A stretch of DNA of 64,000 bases from Hydractinia symbiolongicarpus (taxonomy: Eukaryota > Cnidaria > Hydrozoa > Anthoathecata > Hydractiniidae): the NCBI RefSeq assembly GCF_029227915.1, contig NC_079889.1:6698001-6762000 (forward strand), read 5' to 3'. Under the pieces are notes generated by a model, which was not told where the DNA came from, ran no database searches, and worked only from the letters and a program-made list of their open reading frames with translations. Within the stretch, counting starts at the first letter, position 1, and each line of letters opens with the position of its first letter. This document shows, in pieces, positions 38,801-48,801 of this stretch. The position numbers and the translations under genes were made by a program.

Positions 38801-39877
38801 ATATGGCCTTTGGCAGTCTAATAAAGGCTTCACACGTAAATCACGTGGTTTCACCTGCCTGCGCAGATTACCATTGGACTAGTTGTTCCAGTCTCAATGC
38901 GCTTCAACGTCCCAAGTCATTTTCATTAGCGCCATCGCCTTAGAACGCTCTTAACTACGTGCACAGTCCTATAAAGTCCGTAATATGGTCTTTTGCAGGC
39001 AATAAAGGCCGCAGACGTAAATCACGCGGTTTCAGCTGCCTGCGAAGGTTACCATTGGACTAGTCGTTCCAGTCTCAATGCGCTACAACGTCCCAAGTCG
39101 TTTTCATTAGCGCCGTCGACTTAGAACGCGCTTAATTAAGTGCACAGTCCAATAAAGGCTGTAATATGGCCTTTTGCAGTCTAATAAAGGCCTCACACAT
39201 AAATCAGGTTGTTCCATCTGCCTGCGCAGCTTACCATTGGACTATTCCTTCCAGTCTCTATGCGCTACAACGTTCCAAGTGGTTCTCCTTAGCGCTGTGT
39301 CCTTAGAACACTCTTAACTACGTGCACAGTGCATTAAAGGCTGTAATATGGCCTTTTGCAGTCTAATAAAGGCTTCACACGTAAATCACGTGGTTTCACC
39401 TGCCTGCGCAGATTACCATTGGACTAGTTGTTCCAGTCTCAATGCGCTACAACGTCCCAAGTCATTTTCATTAGCGCCATCGCCTTAGAACGCGCTTAAC
39501 TACGTGCACAGTCCCATAAAAGCTGTAATATGGCCTTTCGCAGTCTAATAAAGGCACGTAGATGTCGTGGTTGCATCTGCCTGTGCAGGTTACCATTGTA
39601 CTATTTCTTCCAGTCTTAATGCAGTACAACGTTCCAAGAGGTTTTCCTTAGCGCCATGGCCTTACAACACTCTTAACTACGTGCACAGTCCTATAAAGGC
39701 CGTAATATGGCCTTTTGCAGTCCAATAAAGGCGGTAGACGTAAATCACGCGGTTTTAGCTGCCTGCGCAGGTTACCATTGGACTAGTCGTTCCAGTCTCA
39801 ATGCGCTACAACGTCCCAAGTCGTTTTCATTAGCGCCGTTGCCTTAGAACACTCTTAACTACGTTCACAGTCCTATA
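35881..39877 (+). repeat. HOR D, unit 2 (22 monomers, 3997 bp)
   Basis: It starts where GCCGTTGCCTTAGAACACTC joins CCTATGAAGG, a clean in-register exchange in the 35850-35880 monomer. It keeps the monomers with TGTTCACAGAAG (36720s), GCGCACAACG (36900s) and AGTCGCAATG (37070s) that unit 1 lacks. It then follows unit 1 closely at 3997 bp to its end, with few substitutions (CCTGCGAAGG near 39044 against CCTGCGCAGG). Confidence 0.83.
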
Positions 39878-40798
39878 AAGGCTGTAATATGGAATTTTGC
39901 AGTCTAAAAAAGGCCTCACACGTAAATCACGTGGTTCCATCTGCCTGTGCAGGTTACCATTGGACTATTCCTTCCAGTCTCAATGCGCTACAACGTCCCA
40001 AGTGGTTCTCCTTAGCGCTGTGGCCTTAGAACACTCTTAACTACGTGCACAGTCCATTAAAGGCTGTAATATGGCCTTTTGCAGTCTTATAAAGGCTTCA
40101 CAAATAAATCACGTGCTTTCACCTGCCTGCGCAGGTTACCGTTGGACTATTCCTTACAGTCTCAATGCACTACAACGTTACAAGAGGTTTTCCTTGGCGC
40201 TGTGGCCTTACAAAACTGTTAACTACGTGCACAGTCCTATAAAGGCCGTAATATGGCCTTTTGCAGTCCAATAAAGGCCGCAGACGTAAATCACGCGGTT
40301 TCAGCTGCCTGCGCAGGTCAATATTGTACTAGTCGTTCCAGTCTCAATGCGCTACAACGTCCCAAGTCGTTTTCATTAGCGCCGTTGCCTTAGAACACTC
40401 TTAACTATGTGCACAGTCCTATAAAGGCTGTAATATGGCCTTTTGCAGTCTAATAAAGGCCTCACACGTAGATCACGTAGTTCCATCTGCCTGCGCACGT
40501 TACAATTGGACTATTCTTTCCAGTCTCAACGCGCTACAACGTCCTAAGTCATTTTCATCAGCACCATCGCCTTAGAACGCTCTTAACTACGTGCACAGTC
40601 CTATAAAGGCTGTAATATGGCCTTTTGCAGTCTAATAAAGGCCTTATACGTAGATCACGTGGTTCCATCTGCCTGCGCAGGTTACCATTGTACTATTTCT
40701 TCCAGTCTCAATGCACTCCAACGTTCAAAGAGGTTTTCCTTAGCGCCATGGCCTTACAACACTCTTAACTACGTGCACAGTGCATTAAAGGCTGTAAT

Positions 40799-40980
40799 AT
40801 GGCCTTTTGCAGTCTAATAAAGGCTTCACACGTAAATCACGTGGTTTCACCTGCCTGCGCAGATTACCATTGGACTAGTTGTTCCAGTCTCAATGCGCTA
40901 CAACGTCCCAAGTCATTTTCATTAGCACCATGGCCTTACAACACTCTTAACTACGTGCACAGTCCTATAAAGGCCGTAAT
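40799..40980 (+). repeat. Representative 182-bp monomer
   Basis: This is a clean full-length monomer, used here as reference with the ATG of ATGGCCTTTTGCAG taken arbitrarily as base 1. In order it holds AATAAAGG, an ATCACGTG E-box, a CTGCGCAG block, GACTAGTTGTTCCAGTC, the GCTACAACGT block, GCACCATGGCC (GCGCCATGGCC in most monomers), CTCTTAACTACGTGCACAG and CCTATAAAGG. My hand count is A 48, C 50, G 32, T 52 (45% GC) with 7 CpG. The main monomer variants differ after AAAGGC. The S type has CTCACACGTAAATC, the R type CTCACACGTAGATC, the P type CGCAGACGTAAATC (usually preceded by AGTCC) and the Q type TTCACAATTAAATC. Confidence 0.93.
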
Positions 40981-41003
40981 ATGGCCTTTTGCAGTCTAAT
41001 AAA
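40966..41003 (+). other. TATAAA and AATAAA motifs, present in most monomers
   Basis: TATAAA (40966-40971) and AATAAA (40998-41003) start 32 bp apart and recur once per monomer throughout the array. Some variants lose one of them, such as CTATTAAAGG at 41361, or PyCATTAAAGG and PyCAATAAAGG in place of CTATAAAGG. The first fits a TATA-box core and the second a polyadenylation signal, but no evidence of transcription can be had from sequence. This is one representative site. Confidence 0.3.
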
Positions 41004-41017
41004 GGCCTCACACGTAA

Positions 41018-41025
41018 ATCACGTG
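41018..41025 (+). other. ATCACGTG E-box / CDEI-like octamer, one per monomer
   Basis: The octamer matches the canonical E-box CACGTG and all eight positions of the yeast centromere element CDEI (RTCACRTG). It occurs once per monomer in most of the array. Variants by monomer type are CACGCGG, CAGGTGG, CACGTAG, CACGAGG and GTCGTGG. Whether any protein binds it is unknown. This is one representative site. Confidence 0.3.
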
Positions 41026-41399
41026 GTTTCAACTGCCTGCGCAGCTTACCATTGGACTATTTGTTTCAGTCTCAATGCGCTACAACGTCCCAAGTCATTT
41101 TCATTAGCGCCATCGCCTTAAAACGCTCTTAACTACGTGCACAGTCCTATAAAGGCCGTAATATGGCCTTTTGCAGTCCAATAAAGGCCGCAGACTTAAA
41201 TCACGCGGTTTCAGCTGCCTGCGCAGGCTACCATTGGACTAGTCGTTCCAGTCTCAATGCGCTACAACGTCCCAAGTCATTTTCATTAGCGCGGTCGACT
41301 TAGAACGCGCTTAACTACGTGCACAGTCCTATAAAGGCTGTAATATGGCCTTTTGCAGTCTATTAAAGGCCTCACACGTAGATCACGTAGTTCCATCTG

Positions 41400-41409
41400 C
41401 CTGCGCAGG
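41400..41409 (+). other. 10-bp palindrome CCTGCGCAGG in many monomers
   Basis: The decamer is its own reverse complement and sits in the same place in a large share of monomers, 15 to 20 bp after the E-box. Monomers with CTGCGCAGC, CTGCGCAGA, CTGTGCAGG or CTGCACAGG keep part of it. Other short palindromes in the monomer are AGGCCT, CACGTG, GCCATGGC and GTGCAC. This is one representative site. Confidence 0.45.
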
Positions 41410-42069
41410 TTACCATTGTACTATTTCTTCCAGTGTCAATGCGCTACAACGTCCCAAGTCATTTTCCTTAGCGCCATGGCCTTATAACACTCTTAACTAC
41501 GTGCACAGTCCTATAAAGGCCGTAATATGGCCTTTTGCAGTCTAATAAAGGCTTCACACGTAAATCACGTGGTTTCACCTGCCTGCGCAGATTACCATTG
41601 GACTAGTTGTTCCAGTCTCAATGCGCTACAACGTCCCAAGTCATTTTCATTAGCGCCATCGCCTTAGAACGCGCTTAACTACGTGCACAGTCCCATAAAA
41701 GCTGTAATATGGCCTTTCGCAGTCTAATAAAGGCACGTAGATGTCGTGGTTGCATCTGCCTGTGCAGGTTACCATCGTACTATTTCTTCCAGTCTTAATG
41801 CAGTACAACGTTCCAAGAGGTTTTCCTTAGCGCCATGGCCTTACAACACTCTTAACTACGTGCACAGTCCTATAAAGGCCGTAATATGGCCTTTTGCAGT
41901 CCAATAAAGGCGGTAGACGTAAATCACGAGGTTTTAGCTGCCTGCGCAGGTTACCATTGGACTAGTCGTTCCAGTCTCAATGCGCTACAACGTCCCAAGT
42001 CGTTTTCATTAGCGCCGTTGCCTTAGAACACTCTTAACTACGTTCACAGTCCTATAAAGGCTGTAATAT

Positions 42070-43525
42070 GGAATTTTGCAGTCTAAAAAAGGCCTCACAC
42101 GTAAATCACGTGGTTCCATCTGCCTGTGCAGGTTACCATTGGACTATTCCTTCCAGTCTCAATGCGCTACAACGTCCCAAGTGGTTCTCCTTAGCGCTGT
42201 GGCCTTAGAACACTCTTAACTACGTGCACAGTCCATTAAAGGCTGTAATATGGCCTTTTGCAGTCTTATAAAGGCTTCACAAATAAATCACGTGCTTTTA
42301 CCTGCCTGCGCAGGTTACCGTTGGACTATTCCTTACAGTCTCAATGCACTACAACGTTACAAGAGGTTTTCCTTGGCGCTGTGGCCTTACAAAACTCTTA
42401 ACTACGTGCACAGTCCTATAAAGGCCGTAATATGGCCTTTTGCAGTCCAATAAAGGCCGCAGACGTAAATCACGCGGTTTCAGCTGCCTGCGCAGGTTAA
42501 TATTGTACTAGTCGTTCCAGTCTCAATGCGCTACAACGTCCCAAGTCGTTTTCATTAGCGCCGTTGCCTTAGAACACTCTTAACTATGTGCACAGTCCTA
42601 TAAAGGCTGTAATATGGCCTTTTGCAGTCTAATAAAGGCCTCACACGTAGATCACGTAGTTCCATCTGCCTGCGCACGTTACAATTGGACTATTCTTTCC
42701 AGTCTCAACGCGCTACAACGTCCTAAGTCATTTTCATCAGCGCCATCGCCTTAGAACGCTCTTAACTACGTGCACAGTCCTATAAAGGCTGTAATATGGC
42801 CTTTTGCAGTCTAATAAAGGCCTTATACGTAGATCACGTGGTTCCATCTGCCTGCGAAGGTTACCATTGTACTATTTCTTCCAGTCTGAATGCACTCCAA
42901 CGTTCAAAGAGGTTTTCCTTAGCGCCATGGCCTTACAACACTCTTAACTACGTGCACAGTGCATTAAAGGCTGTAATATGGCCTTTTGCAGTCTAATAAA
43001 GGCTTCACACGTAAATCACGTGGTTTCACCTGCCTGCGCAGATTACCATTGGACTAGTTGTTCCAGTCTCAATGCGCTACAACGTCCCAAGTCATTTTCA
43101 TTAGCACCATGGCCTTACAACACTCTTAACTACGTGCACAGTCCTATAAAGGCCGTAATATGGCCTTTTGCAGTCTAATAAAGGCCTCACACGTAAATCA
43201 CGTGGTTTCAACTGCCTGCGCAGCTTACCATTGGACTATTTGTTCCAGTCTCAATGCGCTACAACGTCCCAAGTCATTTTCATTAGCGCCATGGCCTTAA
43301 AACGCTCTTAACTACGTGCACAGTCCTATAAAGGCCGTAATATGGCCTTTTGCAGTCCAATAAAGGCCGCAGACTTAAATCACGCGGTTTCAGCTGCCTG
43401 CGCAGGCTACCATTGGACTAGTCGTTCCAGTCTCAATGCGCTACAACGTCCCAAGTCATTTTCATTAGCGCGGTCGACTTAGAACGCGCTTAACTACGTT
43501 CACAGTCCTATAAAGGCTGTAATAT
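42070..43525 (+). repeat. HOR E, shortened copy 2 (8 monomers, 1456 bp)
   Basis: It begins with GGAATTTTGC at 42070 and ends at the same landmark at 43526, exactly 8 x 182 bp. Monomers at 42250, 42796 and 42978 have partners at 43706, 44252 and 44434. It lacks about four monomers present in copy 1, those equivalent to 41.34-42.06 kb, through a join near 43480-43500 (GGTCGACTTAG followed by ACGTTCACAG). Confidence 0.87.
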
Positions 43526-45709
43526 GGAATTTTGCAGTCTAAAAAAGGCCTCACACGTAAATCACGTGGTTCCATCTGCCTGTGCAGGTTACCATTGGAC
43601 TATTCCTTCCAGTCTCAATGCGCTACAACGTCCCAAGTGGTTCTCCTTAGCGCTGTGGCCTTAGAACACTCTTAACTACGTGCACAGTCCATTAAAGGCT
43701 GTAATATGGCCTTTTGCAGTCTTATAAAGGCTTCACAAATAAATCACGTGCTTTTACCTGCCTGCGCAGGTTACCGTTGGACTATTCCTTACAGTCTCAA
43801 TGCACTACAACGTTACAAGAGGTTTTCCTTGGCGCTGTGGCCTTACAAAACTCTTAACTACGTGCACAGTCCTATAAAGGCCGTAATATGGCCTTTTGCA
43901 GTCCAATAAAGGCCGCAGACGTAAATCACGCGGTTTCAGCTGCCTGCGCAGGTTAATATTGTACTAGTCGTTCCAGTCTCAATGCGCTACAACGTCCCAA
44001 GTCGTTTTCATTAGCGCCGTTGCCTTAGAACACTCTTAACTATGTGCACAGTCCTATAAAGGCTGTAATATGGCCTTTTGCAGTCTAATAAAGGCCTCAC
44101 ACGTAGATCACGTAGTTCCATCTGCCTGCGCACGTTACAATTGGACTATTCTTTCCAGTCTCAACGCGCTACAACGTCCTAAGTCATTTTCATCAGCGCC
44201 ATCGCCTTAAAACGCTCTTAACTACGTGCACAGTCCTATAAAGGCTGTAATATGGCCTTTTGCAGTCTAATAAAGGCCTTATACGTAGATCACGTGGTTC
44301 CATCTGCCTGCGAAGGTTACCATTGTACTATTTCTTCCAGTCTGAATGCACTCCAACGTTCAAAGAGGTTTTCCTTAGCGCCATGGCCTTACAACACTCT
44401 TAACTACGTGCACAGTGCATTAAAGGCTGTAATATGGCCTTTTGCAGTCTAATAAAGGCTTCACACGTAAATCACGTGGTTTCACCTGCCTGCGCAGATT
44501 ACCATTGGACTAGTTGTTCCAGTCTCAATGCGCTACAACGTCCCAAGTCATTTTCATTAGCACCATGGCCTTACAACACTCTTAACTACGTGCACAGTCC
44601 TATAAAGGCCGTAATATGGCCTTTTGCAGTCTAATAAAGGCCTCACACGTAAATCACGTGGTTTCAACTGCCTGCGCAGCTTACCATTGGACTATTTGTT
44701 CCAGTCTCAATGCGCTACAACGTCCCAAGTCATTTTCATTAGCGCCATCGCCTTAAAACGCTCTTAACTACGTGCACAGTCCTATAAAGGCCGTAATATG
44801 GCCTTTTGCAGTCCAATAAAGGCCGCAGACTTAAATCACGCGGTTTCAGCTGCCTGCGCAGGCTACCATTGGACTAGTCGTTCCAGTCTCAATGCGCTAC
44901 AACGTCCCAAGTCATTTTCATTAGCGCGGTCGACTTAGAACGCGCTTAACTACGTGCACAGTCCTATAAAGGCTGTAATATGGCCTTTTGCAGTCTATTA
45001 AAGGCCTCACACGTAGATCACGTAGTTCCATCTGCCTGCGCAGGTTACCATTGTACTATTTCTTCCAGTGTCAATGCGCTACAACGTCCCAAGTCATTTT
45101 CCTTAGCGCCATGACCTTATAACACTCTTAACTACGTGCACAGTCCTATAAAGGCCGTAATATGGCCTTTTGCAGTCTAATAAAGGCCTCACACGTAGAT
45201 CACGCGGTTCCATCTGCCTGCGCAGGTTACCATTGGACTAGTTGTTCCAGTATCAATGCTCTACAACGTCCCAAGTCATTTTCACTAGCGCCGTTGACTT
45301 AGAACGCTCTTAACTACGTGCACAGTCCTATAAAGGCTGTAATATGGCCTTTTGCAGTCTAATAAAGGCCTCACACGTAAATCACGTGGCTCCATCTGCC
45401 GGCGCAGGTTATCATTGGACTATTCTTTCCAGTCTCAATGCGCTACAACGTTCCAAGTCATTTTCCTTAGCGCCATGGCCTTATAACACTCTTAACTACG
45501 TGCACAGTCCTATAAAGGCCGTAATATGGCCTTTTGCAGTCTAATAAAGGCTTCACACGTAAATCACGTGGTTTCACCTGCCTGCGCAGATTACCATTGG
45601 ACTAGTTGTTCCAGTCTCAATGCGCTACAACGTCCCAAGTCATTTTCATTAGCACCATGGCCTTACAACACTCTTAACTACGTGCACAGTCCTATAAAGG
45701 CCGTAATAT
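43526..45709 (+). repeat. 12-monomer HOR E, copy 3 (2184 bp)
   Basis: This is a full 12 x 182-bp period: 43706, 44252 and 44434 have partners at 45890, 46436 and 46618. Compared with copy 1 its last monomers differ. The monomers at 45162, 45344 (CTGCCGGCGCAGG) and 45526 replace the GATGTCGTGG monomer and its neighbours. The next copy starts with ordinary GGCCTTTTGC rather than GGAATTTTGC, so the exchange point lies inside that monomer. Confidence 0.85.
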
Positions 45710-47891
45710 GGCCTTTTGCAGTCTAATAAAGGCCTCACACGTAAATCACGTGGTTCCATCTGCCTGTGCAGGTTACCATTGGACTATTCCTTCCAGTGTC
45801 AATGCGCTACAACGTCCCAAGTGGTTCTCCTTAGCGCTGTGGCCTTAGAACACTCTTAACTACGTGCACAGTCCATTAAAGGCTGTAATATGGCCTTTTG
45901 CAGTCTTATAAAGGCTTCACAAATAAATCACGTGCTTTTACCTGCCTGCGCAGGTTACCGTTGGACTATTCCTTACAGTCTCAATGCACTACAACGTTAC
46001 AAGAGGTTTTCCTTGGCGCTGTGGCCTTACAAAACTCTTAACTACGTGCACAGTCCTATAAAGGCCGTAATATGGCCTTTTGCAGTCCAATAAAGGCCGC
46101 AGACGTAAATCACGCGGTTTCAGCTGCCTGCGCAGGTTAATATTGTACTAGTCGTTCCAGTCTCAATGCGCTACAACGTCCCAAGTCGTTTTCATTAGCG
46201 CCGTTGCCTTAGAACACTCTTAACTATGTGCACAGTCCTATAAAGGCTGTAATATGGCCTTTTGCAGTCTAATAAAGGCCTCACACGTAGATCACGTAGT
46301 TCCATCTGCCTGCGCACGTTACAATTGGACTATTCTTTCCAGTCTCAACGCGCTACAACGTCCTAAGTCATTTTCATCAGCGCCATCGCCTTAGAACGCT
46401 CTTAACTACGTGCAAAGTCCTATAAAGGCTGTAATATGGCCTTTTGCAGTCTAATAAAGGCCTTATACGTAGATCACGTGGTTCCATCTGCCTGCGAAGG
46501 TTACCATTGTACTATTTCTTCCAGTCTGAATGCACTCCAACGTTCAAAGAGGTTTTCCTTAGCGCCATGGCCTTACAACACTCTTAACTACGTGCACAGT
46601 GCATTAAATCCTGTAATATGGCCTTTTGCAGTCTAATAAAGGCTTCACACGTAAATCACGTGGTTTCACCTGCCTGCGCAGATTACCATTGGACTAGTTG
46701 TTCCAGTCTCAATGCGCTACAACGTCCCAAGTCATTTTCATTAGCACCATGGCCTTACAACACTCTTAACTACGTGCACAGTCCTATAAAGGCCGTAATA
46801 TGGCCTTTTGCAGTCTAATAAAGGCCTCACACGTAAATCACGTGGTTTCAACTGCCTGCGCAGCTTACCATTGGACTATTTGTTCCAGTCTCAATGCGCT
46901 ACAACGTCCCAAGTCATTTTCATTAGCGCCATCGCCTTAAAACGCTCTTAACTACGTGCACAGTCCTATAAAGGCCGTAATATGGCCTTTTGCAGTCCAA
47001 TAAAAGCCGCAGACTTAAATCACGCGGTTTCAGCTGCCTGCGCAGGCTACCATTGGACTAGTCGTTCCAGTCTCAATGCGCTACAACGTCCCAAGTCATT
47101 TTCATTAGCGCGGTCGACTTAGAACGCGCTTAACTACGTGCACAGTCCTATAAAGGCTGTAATATGGCCTTTTGCAGTCTATTAAAGGCCTCACACGTAG
47201 ATCACGTAGTTCCATCTGCCTGCGCAGGTTACCATTGTACTATTTCTTCCAGTGTCAATGCGCTACAACGTCCCAAGTCATTTTCCTTAGCGCCATGGCC
47301 TTATAACACTCTTAACTACGTGCACAGTCCTATAAAGGCCGTAATATGGCCTTTTGCAGTCTAATAAAGGCCTCACACGTAGATCACGCGGTTCCATCTG
47401 CCTGCGCAGGTTACCATTGGACTAGTTGTTCCAGTCTCAATGCTCTACAACGTCCCAAGTCATTTTCACTAGCGCCGTTGACTTAGAACGCTCTTAACTA
47501 CGTGCACAGTCCTATAAAGGCTGTAATATGGCCTTTTGCAGTCTAATAAAGGCCTCACACGTAAATCACGTGGCTCCATCTGCCGGCGCAGGTTATCATT
47601 GGACTATTCTTTCCAGTCTCAATGCGCTACAACGTTCCAAGTCATTTTCCTTAGCGCCATGGCCTTATAACACTCTTAACTACGTGCACAGTCCTATAAA
47701 GGCCGTAATATGGCCTTTTGCAGTCTAATAAAGGCTTCACACGTAAATCACGTGGTTTCACCTGCCTGCGCAGATTACCATTGGACTAGTTGTTCCAGTC
47801 TCAATGCGCTACAACGTCCCAAGTCATTTTCATTAGCACCATGGCCTTACAACACTCTTAACTACGTGCACAGTCCTATAAAGGCCGTAAT
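45710..47891 (+). repeat. 12-monomer HOR E, copy 4
   Basis: It follows copy 3 at 2184 bp, and 45344 and 45526 recur at 47528 and 47710. The first monomer has AGTGTCAATG near 45796 and normal GGCCTTTT. It is also the first member of a 20-monomer relation, because 46436, 46618 and 48620 recur at 50076, 50258 and 52260 (3640 bp). Confidence 0.84.
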
Positions 47892-48801
47892 ATGGCCTTT
47901 TGCAGTCTAATAAAGGCCTCACACGTAAATCACGTGGTTTCAACTGCCTGCGCAGCTTACCATTGGACTATTTGTTCCAGTCTCAATGCGCTACAACGTC
48001 CCAAGTCATTTTCATTAGCGCCATCGCCTTAAAACGCTCTTAACTACGTGCACAGTCCTATAAAGGCCGTAATATGGCCTTTTGCAGTCCAATAAAGGCC
48101 GCAGACTTAAATCACGCGGTTTCAGCTGCCTGCGCAGGCTACCATTGGACTAGTCGTTCCAGTCTCAATGCGCTACAACGTCCCAAGTCATTTTCATTAG
48201 CGCGGTCGACTTAGAACGCGCTTAACTACGTGCACAGTCCTATAAAGGCTGTAATATGGCCTTTTGCAGTCTATTAAAGGCCTCACACGTAGATCACGTA
48301 GTTCCATCTGCCTGCGCAGGTTACCATTGTACTATTTCTTCCAGTGTCAATGCGCTACAACGTCCCAAGTCATTTTCCTTAGCGCCATGGCCTTATAACA
48401 CTCTTAACTACGTGCACAGTCCTATAAAGGCCGTAATATGGCCTTTTGCAGTCTAATAAAGGCCTCACACGTAGATCACGCGGTTCCATCTGCCTGCGCA
48501 GGTTACCATTGGACTAGTTGTTCCAGTCTCAATGCTCTACAACGTCCCAAGTCATTTTCACTAGCGCCGTTGACTTAGAACGCTCTTAACTACGTGCACA
48601 GTCCTATAAAGGCTGTAATATGGCCTTTTGCAGTCTAATAAAGGCCTCACACGTAAATCACGTGGCTCCATCTGCCGGCGCAGGTTATCATTGGACTATT
48701 CTTTCCAGTCTCAATGCGCTACAACGTTCCAAGTCATTTTCCTTAGCGCCATGGCCTTATAACACTCTTAACTACGTGCACAGTCCTATAAAGGCCGTAA
48801 T
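47892..48801 (+). repeat. 6-monomer repeat at the end of HOR E (1092 bp period)
   Basis: Monomers at 47164 and 47528 recur at 48256 and 48620, exactly 6 x 182 bp. The monomer after 47892 carries CACGTGGTTTCAACTGCC like 46800, whereas the start of a 12-monomer unit would carry CACGTGGTTCCATCTGCC. Half of the 12-monomer HOR has thus been repeated on its own. Confidence 0.83.

Larger units (their letters stand above)
39878..42069 (+). repeat. 12-monomer HOR E, copy 1 (2179 bp)
   Basis: GGAATTTTGCAGTCTAAAAAAGG, split as GGAATTTTGC plus AGTCTAAAAAAGG, starts at 39891 and recurs at 42070, giving 2179 bp or 12 x 182 minus 5. The missing five bases lie in AAAGGCACGTAG near 41731. Partners include 40071 and 42250, 40617 and 42796, and 40799 and 42978. 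The monomer at 41.7 kb with GATGTCGTGG and the 5-bp loss also occurs at 35.55 and 39.55 kb, which ties HOR E to HOR D. Confidence 0.87.

Noticed and set aside
40966-41003. Functional promoter and terminator per monomer
   Set aside because: Motif matches alone in a homogenised repeat do not show function, and a TATA-driven start would lie downstream of the ATG. Kept only as a low-confidence motif note.
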